NCBI GenBank assembly: GCA_032622095.1
Contig: CP136066.1
Coordinates: 116,891,319 to 116,955,318 of the forward strand
DNA: 64,000 nucleotides
From: Siphonodentalium dalli
Lineage: Eukaryota; Mollusca; Scaphopoda; Gadilida; Siphonodentaliidae
Direction: 5' to 3'
Shown here: positions 38,748 to 50,769 of the stretch, piece after piece
Numbering within the stretch: position 1 is the stretch's first letter
How the letters are laid out: the number at the start of each line of letters is the position of its first letter
Position numbers and translations under genes: made by a program
Notes under the pieces: generated by a model
Databases searched by the model: none
What the model was told of the DNA's origin: nothing
The model's input: only the letters and a program-made list of their open reading frames with translations

Positions 38748-38925
38748 GGTGCTTTTCCATCCCCATGTGGTCCCGAATCACTATTCTCCCTGCTGGATGA
38801 ATCCTCACTTTTAAAATATGCCAAAGGGAGTGCACTACCAGACCATGGGTCACCGTTCAGATATTTTGTGATTGACAACTCCATCATAATAGGACTTCTG
38901 GAACAGCCTCTGGGCAATGCTGAAG
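38748..38925 (+). CDS. RALGAPB: RALGAPB exon c: GAFPSP to EQPLGN block
   Basis: Internal exon of 178 nt (59 codons plus one base). Acceptor is ...ttccaatccag, donor GTATGG, entering in phase 0 and leaving in phase 1. It starts GAFPSPCGPESLFSLLDESS, continues through LLKYAKG and ends FRYFVIDNSIIIGLLEQPLG. The GAFPSP, LLKY, FRYFV.DNS and LEQPLGN blocks are conserved in RALGAPB and immediately follow the SMRVKD block in the protein, which joins this exon to the one 25 kb upstream. A long open frame also exists on the opposite strand here, but it has no family match and is a shadow. Confidence 0.9.
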
Positions 38926-41019
38926 GTATGGGGTTACATAAAGTGATTACTGAATATAATTCTGCAATCATATGTTATGACTAGTAGAGCTGAAACGGTT
39001 AGACGGTTAACCGGTTAGCATCCGGTCAGCGACGTAACCGGTTAGAAAAAAATGAACCGGACGTAACCGCATTCTGTTGTCAGTTGAATGTGAACGTGAA
39101 TAATCCTCAAAATATTAGGTTAAATGATGCAAAACTAATACTAAATCCTGTGTCACCGATAGTAGAGTGCAATGCAAGCATTAATTGGTACACGCGGTAA
39201 TATCAGATACTTAGTAGCAATTCTCGAACTGTCTGGAAGTGTCGGCGACCTTCAATCAATTCCGACCCTTTGAAGTTTTCTTCCGACAAAAGCATGTGTG
39301 CAGTCACTGTGTATCAAGTCTGAATGCACACAAGGAAGTGACAACGTAAAAGTGGCATTGTGTGGCAATGCGTGCTTTCGTAACTTAATAGTTAATACTG
39401 CACGAAGCAACATGGATTCAAATTGGAATCACACCACGACATACTATATATAAAACTGTTTTACAGTGGGGTTTATAAAAACTATGTAAGTCGACAAAGT
39501 TTGAAGATTGAGATCAGCTGCACAATGTCTTCACTCTTCCCGTTCTTCCCTGTTGTGATTTAATATGATCAATTCAATTGAGTGACCAAACAGACATCAT
39601 AGTTGAAGCAACCCAAAACTTCTTCAATAATCTTCCCTTTTATCAAGGAAATTTAATTGATGCTCCATGCTACTCTGTAACTGGTTGTGCCTGTGGGACT
39701 AATTAACACTCAATTTGGCAGTAATTGCTATATGTTAAGTGATTGCATACTAAAACCGAAACCGAAACGTAAAGTATATAACCTCCCAACACTAGTGTCC
39801 GCTATCATGATACCGACGAATAGCTCGAATACTGAATAGGACTGCGAGTCTGACCTAACTGACCTTCCTTTTTGTTCTCTAGTTATTACTTTCTTGTCTT
39901 TATATATAATGCATTGGAGGATATACCAATGATGATAATGATATATTACAGATCTCTAATATATAGTTTTGTTACTCGTTTTACCAATACCCATACTATT
40001 TTACTCGTTTTACAAATGCCCAAACATATGCTGATCACGGCAAATAAGCGATCTCCCCTGCCATTCACAAATTTCACTTGCTCATTCCCCATCACGACCA
40101 TGCGTGTTTTTGAATATCGTTAAATGCCGTGAATAAGGTCTTTATTTCAGCTACTACTTCTCACCTAGGTTTGTCCTTGGAGCATGGCATAATGTCGACA
40201 TAATTAGTGTGAGAGAAGTCCGCTAGAAATTTAGCGGTTAACCGGTTGAAATCCGGTTAACCCCGATGGTTAACCGGTTAGAAGAATGGGTCAACCGTTT
40301 CAGCTCTAATGACTAGGTTCATGGACATACCAGATTATCACCATCATGTTGCATCAGTTCATCATAGATATAAAACAGCAAATAATGCAGTAATTTCATT
40401 TATAAATTATACAATGACTGAGTCAATAAGCTTTCATTTTTAAATTGATTATACTATTCATTGGAATTGTATATTATTAACGTGAAAGGTTGTTTTGACA
40501 ATACAATTGCAGAATACATTATTTAAATATTGTTCTGACTACTCTTCATTGAGTATTTATCATCAAAGGGTTAACACGATTGATCCTGTGAATATATATT
40601 TTCATTTGAACCAATATTTAGTGGAACATCAATTATATTTGCATCCCTAACTATTCACTAACTTTTAAGCCATTCATCATATCTAGAAAGAAGTTTGAAA
40701 CATATGATGGAAATAATGTTTGATTCGACAACGCAACTGGTACATCAAAATAAATAATCTCAATACAAAATAAAATTAGAGAATAACACAAAGATATTTG
40801 TGGATATCATCAAATAGATGTAGGTTGGTGGTTACCACAGAATTACACATGTGTGCTATTAGTATGTCATTATTGCAATCGCAGAAGCATGACACTTAAG
40901 ACACCTCCAGCCTCTCATGCTATCTTTATTTGTTACACTCAACTCATAAACTGACAGCCAGTAACAGTGCAGTTTCTTGTGTGTAATTCACTTTTATGAA
41001 ATTTATTTTTCTCCTACAG
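38926..41019 (+). other. Intron of 2.1 kb
   Basis: It contains the hAT-type element at 38985-40308. The remainder is AT-rich sequence in which I see no other feature. Confidence 0.8.
38985..40308. mobile_element. Non-autonomous hAT element with 8-bp target duplication
   Basis: TIRs TAGAGCTGAAACGGTT and AACCGTTTCAGCTCTA are flanked by a perfect direct repeat ATGACTAG (38977-38984 and 40309-40316), the 8-bp duplication typical of the hAT superfamily. Subterminal regions carry clustered palindromic GGTTAACCGGTT motifs in both arms, likely transposase-binding repeats. The 1.32-kb body has no long open frame or hATC-like dimerisation sequence. The intact duplication points to a fairly recent insertion. 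Confidence 0.9.
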
Positions 41020-41111
41020 ATCCCTTGCCAACTGTGACAACGCTGGTAAGAGGACCTTCAGGCCGACATGCCTGGACCATGCAACTTAGGCATTCTCCAA
41101 GAATGCAGAAA
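41020..41111 (+). CDS. RALGAPB: RALGAPB exon d: VTTLVRGPSGRHAW block
   Basis: Internal exon of 92 nt entering with one base carried over and leaving in phase 0. Acceptor is tttttctcctacag, donor GTATGT. It encodes DPLPTVTTLVRGPSGRHAW followed by a basic tail ending in PRMQK. The pattern VT.LVRG.SGR.AW is a conserved RALGAPB block directly after EQPLGN. This small domain-like segment precedes the linker to the Rap-GAP region; its individual role is not established. It lies 362 nt upstream of the next exon. Confidence 0.9.
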
Positions 41112-41473
41112 GTATGTATAGTACATGGAAAACTATTTCTATATCAATTTGTGTACAAACATCATGCCTGAACATATCATAAAAAACAGAGCCAAGCCGG
41201 GTTAAATTCAAGTTTAATTCAAATTCGATCAAGTTTATCTGAAAATGATGAAATTATAATATGATATTTACAACCGGACCCCACAAAAGCTGGGCTTATA
41301 AGGGCATGACCCTTATAAAAATATAATATGTTAATAATTTTATCAACATTAAAGTTTCTGTCATTATTTATAGATAGAGCAATCGTGTAGGACAACTAAA
41401 AAAATATCGGGGACGGGCATGCACGGGTTGTGGGGCAGGTGGGTGGTGGCTAACATCACTTTGTTTTCTTCAG

Positions 41474-41598
41474 ATCTCCTCAAAAGTTCATTTGGCTGAG
41501 CAAGAAAGACCAAAGCCAAAGGAAAACATTGGCATCTTCCACTCTGTGTTCCATAAATACTTTCCAGATATTGTTGATGGAATCCCTCTCACCAAAGC
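41474..41598 (+). CDS. RALGAPB: RALGAPB exon e
   Basis: Internal exon of 125 nt, entering in phase 0 and leaving in phase 2. Acceptor is ttgttttcttcag, donor GTAAGC. It encodes a hydrophilic segment with RPKPKENIGIFHSVFHKYFP and then a D-x-IPLTKA ending. RALGAPB proteins have a comparable P-x-P-K-N-x-G-F...FP...IPF-x-KA stretch at this point, so position and phase agree with the neighbours although conservation is moderate. A minus-strand open frame covering it has no recognisable family content. Confidence 0.85.
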
Positions 41599-42134
41599 GT
41601 AAGCATCTCTTATCTGTTGGATGCACCATTTGCAAGTTGCCGGTATTCATGGCTTTAAAAGGCAGCTCATTTTGAAATGTGATTTTGTTTATCGGGGTAG
41701 GAGAGTTGATAAAATAAAATGCAAGTCCTTTCTTGTCAAATGAACCCACATCATATGGCACATAATTATGCAGAACCAGTCAGCAAGAATCATGCCATAA
41801 TTGAATTTTACTTCTCAGCATGCCAGAAATGGATTCTACATCCTATCATGCCATAAGTGGACATTTCAATGTTCACATGCAGATCCTGAATGAATGGCTG
41901 CAACACAGTAACTGAAGAGAACAAGACAAGAGTGTGAACATGTTAAATTTATTTCACATATATTTTATGTCCCTATTGTAAATGTGAAGGACCTTGTTAA
42001 CAAAACCAGTCTGTAATGTTCAAGGACGAGACAGATATTTTTTATTGAACTTTTAGAAACTTCTGTATTTTTATGTATTTCGCAAAAATAAACCAATGGA
42101 TATGGAAAAATGGTCTTCTAATATCTCTATTCAG

Positions 42135-42561
42135 GGACAGGAGTATTCCACTTATGGAATCTTTAATGGTTGGTCCAGAATCCGACGAATTACAGAAAAT
42201 AGACGAATTTGTTGAGGAACAGGAGAGATTTGAGGAAGGAGTTTACAAACGTCATGCTGTCGAAAGAGAACACTCTCCTTGTCCAAACAACCTCACGGAA
42301 TGCAAGCCTCCAACAGTTTGCCATGAATACCAAACCGCTCGGCTCTTCCTGTCTCACTTCGGATTCCTCTCTCTTGAGTCACTTCGAGAACCTACCAATA
42401 GCACGCTGCCACCATCACTTGTGTCTCTTGACACATCAAACTCTTCCCTGTTTCAAGACCTTGAATCTCTGGATTCTGTACCGAGTCGAGACTTTGATAC
42501 TGTTCACGTCTTCTATGTGAAATCTGGCCAGAAAACTGCCGAAGAGATTCTAGGCAATGTT
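42135..42561 (+). CDS. RALGAPB: RALGAPB exon f: start of Rap-GAP region (RLFLSHFGFLSLE)
   Basis: Largest exon, 427 nt, entering with two bases carried over and leaving in phase 0; acceptor ctctattcag, donor GTGAGT. The first third is an acidic predicted helix (DELQKIDEFVEEQERFEEG). It is followed by CKPP and by the strongly conserved YQTARLFLSHFGFLSLESLR, then ALDS-like SLDTSNSSLF and FDTVHVFYVKSGQKTAEEIL. The last blocks correspond to the beginning of the Rap/Ran-GAP fold in RALGAPB. This is the best single diagnostic exon for assigning the gene, because RLFLSHFGFLSLE and VFY.K.GQKT..EIL occur in this order in RALGAP family members. The exon ends at ...EILGNV. Confidence 0.94.
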
Positions 42562-42941
42562 GTGAGTTTTCTAATAAGACAGCATCAATATAACCATATA
42601 CCATCTCCGAGTGCTGAAAGGACATGAATAATAATAAAAATGATCTTTACATTACATACATTAGATTGAAATTAGGTTCAATGCATGGAGCAATTATTAC
42701 TCTGGAACTGACATACAGCATGACTTCCATTAAAATATTTCTGTACGTTAGAGTCCAATACCAACAAAGTGGGATGTCCAAATAGCAGTAAGCGGTAAGA
42801 GAATATGTCCTCACATCTTGTCAAAAACTCAAGACTGTTTCTCACCAACTTCCAATTTGTATATATAAATTAAAACAAGCTCTCAGCGAGTGCAGTATAG
42901 TTGTTTTGACCTCTCTAAAATGAGATTATATTTCTTTGCAG

Positions 42942-43080
42942 GGTTCAAGAATAAATGTACAGCCATTATTCATGGAATTTCTTCACTCACTCGGCTGGCC
43001 TGTCGATGTCAAAAAGCACCCCGGCTGGACAGGAAATATCAACACTAGCTGGAAAGTTGTTGATATTGAAGAGGGTGATG
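42942..43080 (+). CDS. RALGAPB: RALGAPB exon g: LGWPVDV..HPGWTG block of Rap-GAP domain
   Basis: Internal exon of 139 nt, phase 0 in and phase 1 out; acceptor tatttctttgcag, donor GTTAGT. It encodes FMEFLHSLGWPVDVKKHPGW, TGNINTSW and then KVVDIEEGD. F...FL..LGW.V.V..H.GWTG..STSW is the beta-subunit version of the core Rap-GAP segment; alpha subunits have a related LGW..EL..H.GF.G. The acidic end leads into the variable loop encoded by the next exon. Confidence 0.93.
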
Positions 43081-43421
43081 GTTAGTGAGATATACTAATA
43101 TGTGTTTATATATTCCCATCCATACGCTCTCATCCATCAACAAATTTATCTATGGTTTGTTGTGCTTTATTAACTGACAGGCACCTACCTATATTTAGTT
43201 TTATTATCTTCATAATACATCATTAACTGAAGATGATTCATTAATTATGACTCAACACTAAAACTGCCCTGGAAGTTGATTTTACGATTGATGAGAGAAA
43301 AGATATTTTGGACATTTTCCTGCTAGTTTGCCACATAATACTGTTGGATCAGTTTATGGTTGCTAGCAGCATATGTTGTATTGTACTGATTTTACCTGGT
43401 CGTTGTAAATTGTCATTGCAG

Positions 43422-43577
43422 ATGATGATTGTCCATCAGATACTGGAGGGTCCATATATGATGGAAAACAGCAGGTGTTGTATTGGGCTGATGTCGTCTG
43501 TGAAGTGGCATTTGTTATACCATCGACAGAGCTTTATCAAGCTAAGATGTCAGGTCCATCACTAGAGTCTTTATCAG
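43422..43577 (+). CDS. RALGAPB: RALGAPB exon h: YDGK..VLYWADVVCEVAFVIPS block
   Basis: Internal exon of 156 nt, phase 1 in and out; acceptor tgtcattgcag, donor GTATAG. It encodes an acidic loop (DDDCPSDTGG), then SIYDGKQQVLYWADVVCEVA and FVIPS. The sequence I/LY-x-G-x-x-x-VLYYAD....E.AFVVPS is the conserved beta-strand pair of the RALGAPB Rap-GAP domain. After FVIPS the protein becomes Ser-rich (GPSLESLS), entering the long disordered insert that interrupts the domain in beta subunits. The next exon is 4 kb downstream. Confidence 0.93.
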
Positions 43578-44759
43578 GTATAGTTATGATTGAATCTATG
43601 GCACATGTATCTGGAGGTTCATCAATGACAAGCTACATGTATCTCTTGCGAGAGACTTCTTTCATGTAAAAATTTCTTATTTATGAAACTTATAATTTCA
43701 TTCAGCAGTGCCTCATTAAACTGGCCACTAACACAAATGTTATTGTTTGCATAAGGGAGTTGAAGAACATCTATGGCTGTGATCTGTGTTAGAAGATGTG
43801 TTTGCAGTCTTAACTAAAATAGTTTGATTGGAGAATAGATATTACACTAAACTTTTTTGAGCCACATCTGAGAAGCAATGTCAATGGTGGATTATTTAAG
43901 CCAGCATTTGATGCTGCTGTTCCTTTTTCAAAATCACGAGGAAGCATTCTCGATCTGAGCTTGTGGGGATGGATGTGATTTAGAACTGCGAGGCGCTCCT
44001 GTTTAGTGTTAGGAATCTTACAGGGAATAAATATTATACTGTAAACAAATTTTTTCCCCACTAAGTGTTCCTACCCACTAAACTATATGATAGAATCTGC
44101 AAACAAGAGGAGGAATTGAGGATATTGATTTTAGAGATGCAAGGCAGAGTATAAAGATCATACTGTGATCTCTTCGGGTGTAATATATACATTATGATAG
44201 CTTGTTATGTTTCTAACATTATTTGCAACATAAATAGCAATTTTTAACTTTCAGTAGACCATCGTAATTTTATAATTATTATAAATTATGGAAGTCATTC
44301 TGGTATTGAGACTGTTTACATAAAAACATTTTATTTTATACAGGATGTCAGATCACACATAAGCAATCAAACAGTTACTGACATACTGCTCAGTCCATTA
44401 GGATCCCACATGGAGTGTATTTGCCAACAAATTTTAACACTTATGTGCACATGCACCATTTTAATTGAGGTAAATTTGTCAGACTTAAGATAAAATCCCA
44501 ATGCATATATTTATATCTTCACTCAGAAGTGGTTCAATGTTGGCAAAAAGATTGGAAGCAGATACCTATGGGAACTTTTTTTTTTTAATGGTTTTGCTTC
44601 TGATCATGCTACTACCATTCCACTGTTATGGGTTGTATTAATATGTTGGAATAGGCTAAATAGTAATTGCTAGAAAGAACCAGGTCGATATTATTATTTT
44701 TTATAATCTGATTTATCTAATTATTTTTTTCAACCCCATGTCTGCAAATTTTGTCATGA

Positions 44760-44784
44760 CCCCCCCCCCCCCCCCCCCCCCCCC
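44760..44784. repeat. Run of 25 C
   Basis: Uninterrupted C25 on the + strand (G25 on the other). It is capable of i-motif/G-quadruplex formation; true length may differ because such runs are hard to sequence. Confidence 0.9.
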
Positions 44785-44844
44785 TGAAAGCATAGTAACT
44801 TATGATCATGCCGCTTGTTGGAGGTTACTGATAACAGTAAATTT

Positions 44845-45297
44845 TCCCCTATAGTGAGCCTCACACTGATAATAGTGAAATATGCCCTTAGTGAACATCA
44901 CAGTGATAATAGTAAAATATGTACTATATAGTGAGCCTCACTTATAGTAAAATATGCCCTATAGTGAGCTTCACTGATAATAGTAAAATATGTGAACATC
45001 CACTTACAATAGTATAATATGACCTTTGGTGAGCCTCGGTGATAATAGTAAAATATTCCCTATAGTGAGCCTCATGGTGAAAATGGTAAAATATGCCCTA
45101 CAGTGAGCTTAACACTGATAAAAGTATAATATACTTATAGTGAGCCTCATACTGATAATAGTAAAATATGTCCTATAGTGAACCTCACACTGATAATAGC
45201 ATAATATACCCTATAGTGAGCCTCATACTGATAATAGTAAAATATGTCCTATAGTGAGCCTCACACTGATAATAGTATAATATTCCCTATAGTGAGT
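44845..45297 (+). repeat. Minisatellite of ~38-bp units
   Basis: Roughly 12 copies of a unit with CCCTATAGTGAGCCTCACAC followed by TGATAATAGTAAAATATG, with variable spacing and point differences. It lies 60 bp downstream of the C25 run. No coding meaning. Confidence 0.85.
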
Positions 45298-47603
45298 GTA
45301 TATATAAATGGTGTGTGTATATATAAATTATAAGAGAAAATAACACCTTTTAGACCTATCAAGTGTGTAATTCCATGAGCTTTTGGTTTTACAACCTTCA
45401 CGGGGAGGTTGATAAGACAATAAAGAATATACAAGTAGAAAGTTACAGTTCACGACGTAATCACTGATGTTGGAAATGATGCAATCACGTTGGTTCCCAA
45501 TAAACAAGTTTTGCGCTGAACTTGAAAGTTGAGATTAACGTGATGATCACACAGTATCATATTTGAATATTTGTTCACCTTAGAGTTGGAGCATACAGCA
45601 CATTGCGCGAAGTGCAAGTAACCAGAATTAACACAGATAATGTTATGTTTTCAACACTTTTATGTCGCATTCTGAGCGTCCTCTTCTGACATGCATTTTT
45701 GTTCTGCTCGCTTGCAAACGATACCACTATTTTGTGAACAAATACCACATAATGGATATATAGGTTTATGCTTTGCTGTGATGTTGTCATAGGGGATCTT
45801 GCCATGCTATTATGTCACATTTCCAACCTTTAATAAGCCACTATTGAATTCAGTGACTGTGAACCCTACTTCTGTGTAATATTGACCTGTAGCAAAGTTT
45901 ATCGCTTTTCTAAGTAGGACAGCCTATAATGCATATGATGTATAAGTTGCTTTTAAAAATATATTTTATACCATTCACCATTCTGATTTCCATTTTTAGT
46001 TGTTTTCATAGCTCATTACCAAACGTGGCACTAACCACACCATGAATATTTAAATTTGAATACTATGGACAAATATTTGAATACCTAAACCCATTGTTCA
46101 ATCACTAGCCCAGATCACCTTAGATACTGTAGCAAGCTTTCTCACCTGTGACAATTCACTTGTAAGATAACTTGTCTTTCCATGTTACATGTTGATTATG
46201 TCATGACTGAACCTCCTACTTTTATCTTTATATTGTCAGTTTAATAGATAGCATGTCGGATTATTTCATCTTACATATGCTGTTTCATTTGCCATTCTTG
46301 TTAGCATCCAAAGTATTCTGTGTAATTTGTTATTGTTATGTATTATTTGTTGTTTAATTTTTGTTTACCTTCCATGCTGTTCCATGCTAGTGTTTGTATA
46401 CCCTGAATGTAACACTAGAACCCATTTGTCTACAAAGACTATGTGCAGGTTGCTGACCCCTTGTAATAAAGCTGAAAGATAATTGGCTGGCATTAGACAT
46501 TATTATTTACACTGATGGTTGAAAAAACCCACAATAAGTCTGATTGTGACAGATAACACAACTGTAATCAATATGTTCAAATTGATAAATTGGAAATAAG
46601 AGAAATCCCCTTTGTAAGCAAAATGACAATTTCCACTACTTTCATTATTTCTTAAAGATAGAAATAATAATTCAATGAGGTCTTGCAATAATGGAGTCAT
46701 TAATGTGCAATATATCTGCAAACTTTAATTTCTATCAACATTGGTGGCTAACTGTTTAAATTTGATTGAAAACAAATTCACCTTCACATTTAAATTTGAA
46801 GAAATGTTGAGTTACATTTTCTTCTGACAAGAATGGACTTATATTTTTTAAATACTATTTACACTTAGGACATAAACATACTCTGATGAGATGGATATTC
46901 AGGGATTCGAGCATGAAAATAGTTTGTTCTTGCTGGCGAGTTTACAAACTGTTTTATGCTCTCATTCCCTATATCCAACAGAACAGGGTACGATTATCTT
47001 CAGTGTAATTTTACTCACCAAAAAATTTGAAAGAAACTAAATGATAAGAACATGGCATGAAGTGACAACTCTTTCTGTTACATCTACAGCTGTATTTCAT
47101 GTTAATCTATGATGACTGTATAGTGAATAACAAACAACTTGTGGATTTGCTCCATTACGCAAATCATGGCTGCACAATGGTGTATTTGTGTAATACAATG
47201 ACATAAGAGTACTCATATCTTGAACATTTGAAGTTTAGAACTTTATGTATGACTTCAACTTTAAATAGTACTAACATTTCATGTTCCAACTGTTTCAAAA
47301 AATGTAATTGTTTTACTCACTGATATACAATGGGAATTTTTGTGCACTCTGACAGAGGTTGCAAAAATAAATTTCCAGGCTTAACCAGGCCACAGGGGGA
47401 CATTAGAAATTGTGGAAACTCATCCCAGTCATGTCCATCTTGCCACTTGTTTGTGTATATATCTTAATATCACTTTACCACTGAGCGTTTGGACACATAT
47501 ACCAATGAATTATTAGACTAGCTAATGTTGTTACTAATTTTCAAATTTTGATAGCCATTTAGTATAGTTTCACAACCTGATTCGTGTTGTAACTAATTTT
47601 CAG

Positions 47604-47897
47604 AGCCATGTACTGTTTCCTTAGAGCAGATTTCCCCAAGTCTTTCACCGAACTCTTCATCACCATCACCAAGGCTGACACCGAGACTCTCACCGAGATT
47701 CTCACCCAAACTGTCTGCTACCATATCAGAAACTAAAAGTGATGATGTCATGCTTAATCCCACTAGTAGGCCACGACTGTCGTCAGCTAAAGGAACGCAT
47801 GAGACGACGGATGAAAATAAGAACAGACGTGGGACATTTCCAGTGCTCAATGTCCCAAGTAAATTGTTCAGCCGAGAGCCTAAAAGTGCAAGACGAG
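47604..47897 (+). CDS. RALGAPB: RALGAPB exon i: Ser/Pro-rich insert
   Basis: Internal exon of 294 nt, phase 1 in and out; acceptor taactaattttcag, donor GTATAG. It encodes a low-complexity Ser/Pro/basic insert. A near-tandem S/T-P-(R/K) run (SPRLTPRLSPRFSPKLS) is underlain at DNA level by short CACCGAGACTCTCA-like repeats. These could be proline-directed phosphorylation sites, which is an inference. Vertebrate RALGAPB has a Ser-rich insert between the FVVPS strand and the VVW.E strand. This one appears longer, because another insert segment follows in the next exon. No fold is recognisable. Confidence 0.85.
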
Positions 47898-49450
47898 GTA
47901 TAGCACTGCAGTGGTTTGATAATAAGCATGGTGTTAGTATGCTCTCTAACCCACTACATGTTTTCTTCTGACAACAAAGCAGTCTTACAGGTTTGCCTGG
48001 AATATGTAGTTAGGTTGACATAAACAGAAGAATGTTATTTTAACTTCAATGGGCAAACTATAGTAATGTGATATGCAAATCACCCTCCTACACCAGTTTG
48101 ATTTCTCGATGACCAGCATGTAATTTTATGAGTGGAGACAATATCTGAGGTTGGCTGTTAACTAAGTTTAAATAAATGCATCTACCAATGAACAAATAAC
48201 TTAAAACAATATTAACACAATCAAGGAATTCAAAGGTCATCAAGAAGTGCATCAGAGGTCAACACAAAGAGTGTAATCCAGGTGTGAACTTAGCTGAGAA
48301 TATATACAGGTGTCCTCACTTTAATACACTCGCATACTTTTGTTTGTACATGGTATGTGATTAATTATATATCTTTTCAAGGATTTATAGATACTAGCAA
48401 TTACCAAATTACCTTTACTATAAATAAATGATGTTATGGTGTTTATAAGCCTACATTATGTCTCAAGCATTGTGCCAAATTTTTAAGGGGATGAAATCAT
48501 ATTCCACATCTAAGGTTTCTGGGTTCACAAGAAGACAATAATTTAATAATTATTATGGCATGTGCTGACTGAAGTTTGGGTCAACTGATCAATGAATGAA
48601 TTCTTGTTATTTTAATCACCAACCATTTTCAGAATTTTGTGATTCATTGAAAACATGCCTAAATTATCAGGATGCAATGCCCATGAATAATCATCCCGTT
48701 ACTAGAAACCTATATACACATAAGAAATACAGCAAAACATGCTATTCTCCTGGCTGAACCTGATTAGTGACTGCACAATAAAAAGACCGTTTTGCTGTCC
48801 ACCCAACGATGAAAACAATAATAATTTTGAAACATTCAATTCTGGAATAGATGTTCACATCAATCAATATGTTTGCAAATCATTTATTCCTGTGATTCAC
48901 GATAATTCAGAGATTATTTAAAGCAAAATGATGAATCATTATTTTGTTTTTTTTAAATCTCTCTCAATTGTGCCATATTGTCATGAAGCTTGGCCATTAA
49001 TCAGTTATGATCAGATTCTTGCTTACTGATGATCTCATTGCTTTTGTAAGTCTTTTCTTATTGCTGCATTGTTTTAATTGATTGCAATCACAGAATGTTA
49101 AGGTATATGTTAAACAATAGAACATATTATCATGTCACTTGTTTAGCTCTTACTGCACATTTTCACAGAACATTCACCATTATTCTGAACACACACACTA
49201 TTCCTCTTTTGTATCACATATGTTCAGTCACCCAACCTTTGTTTGTTTTGATGAACAGTATTGGGTAATGCTCTTGTTTTAAACCATTCATGCAGTCAAA
49301 GATTGTATGCATATTCTAACAGACCAAGTTTCATTGCCTCCACTAACCAGAGAGTTTGTAGATTCTGATAATTTTATCATGCCTTTGCTTTCGCAATTTT
49401 AATGATAATGGCTTTTATACTCATCATCTCTGGAACTTTTTCTATTATAT

Positions 49451-49592
49451 AAGGAATGAATGGCGGATTCAACGTGATCATGGGATTTTGACCCAGAGAC
49501 AAAATTCAGAGAATTGCATGAACCCCGAGTTTGCTGAATTTTTATCGCGGTCAAAACCCATGACCACATTGAATCTGCCATTTATTACCTTT
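49451..49592. mobile_element. Near-palindromic 142-bp MITE
   Basis: The 43-bp arms 49451-49493 and 49550-49592 are imperfect reverse complements (AATGGCGGATTCAACGTG/CACATTGAATCTGCCATT; TCATGGG.TTTTGACC/GGTCAAAACCCATGA) with a 56-bp centre. No clear target duplication. Confidence 0.75.
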
Positions 49593-50295
49593 ATTTATAC
49601 TTAAATATATAAAGCAATATAAAATTTGAAGGAGAGAGTACCCATGAGTAGACATGTTAATTTCAAAAACGTTAACCACTGGGTGGAGACTCTGTACACT
49701 TCGAAGGCCTTTTTTCCGTGCGTGGTCATTGTTTTTTTTTTATCTTTTTTTTTTATACCCTGCCTTGTGTATACTGGAGTCTCAAAGTGAGCATTGTGTG
49801 TGTTATATTCACTATTTTTATGAATATCACCAGATAATATTAATTTCTAGCTACACATGTTATGATTTCATAGCTTTGTTGTCTGAACACATATAAAAAA
49901 AAAACTCTTTTAAAATTGGATATTAAAAAATATGATGCAAACATTTTTTTCCATGCCAGTCAAAGAATTTTTAATTGTTTCCAAAGCTAGATTTAATCAA
50001 TTATTTGGAATAATACTGCATTATGAGTTGATGTGGGGAATGCGATATCGATCTACGACACATTTTGGTACAGAAAATTGTCGTCTTATATGGAAATTCA
50101 AGGCTATTTTTGCAAATAATGTCACTGTTTTTTTTTCGTTCGCCCATATCATGGGAGGGTATCTTTCTGTGGCTTTCTGGTTTTTTTTTTCCATGGCGAA
50201 CTGTGGGGGAATATTGAATAATAATCAGACAATCAACGACAATTCAATAACAGCAAACCGTTTTAAGTGTACTGTAGTGTGTATTCTTCCTTTTT

Positions 50296-50660
50296 ATGCC
50301 CCTGAAAAAAAGATTTTGGGGGCATATTGTGTTAGTCTTTTCTGTCCGTAATATATTTCATGTCTTCCATAACATCATCATGCATTTTTTTATTCTGTTG
50401 AAACTTGCCATATTTGTTCCTAATGAGGAGACAATTAATGTGTCACGCATAAGCTTTTTTCTCAAACGCTGAAGGTTAAGGTCACAGGCCAAGGTTGTTC
50501 TCCTGATACTAAATCTGATAAGTTTTTCATGAAAGTGTGCGGGTATTATATTCAAAAATACATGGAACGCAACATTTCAAATTATTGGAGGTCATGGTAT
50601 AAATTTGCTGATGAGTTGCTTAATTTCAGGGGCATAATCACTTCCGAGTGACATTTCTTG
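50296..50660 (+). mobile_element. Hairpin-headed element (ATGCCCC family), complete small copy
   Basis: The head palindrome ATGCCCC...GGGGCAT (50296-50325) is followed by TCTGTCCGT. At the 3' side are GGGGCATAATC, the hairpin CACTTCCGAGTG and the terminus ACATTTCTTG before T. About 365 bp, non-coding. It shares the hairpin-then-CTTG|T ending with 50770-51451, 53439-54805 and about 58576. Confidence 0.75.
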
Positions 50661-50769
50661 TCTTTTTATCAGTTGATAATTATACTTTTCTTACTTCTAC
50701 AGAATAATGGAAATATCGTACATGACGAATCAGTGTACACACTCCCGGTGGATGACAATGGCTCATTAT

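Larger units (their letters stand above)
43578..47603 (+). other. Intron of 4.0 kb
   Basis: It contains a 25-C run and the 44.8-kb minisatellite. 45300-47600 is AT-rich, and I see no feature there. Confidence 0.7.

Noticed and set aside
38669-38971. 100-codon minus-strand open frame
   Set aside because: It lies opposite a RALGAPB exon whose + strand translation matches conserved family blocks; the minus frame has no recognisable content.
44845-45297. CRISPR-like array of direct repeats
   Set aside because: Repeats and spacers are both similar between units and the unit is a drifting minisatellite in a eukaryotic intron.
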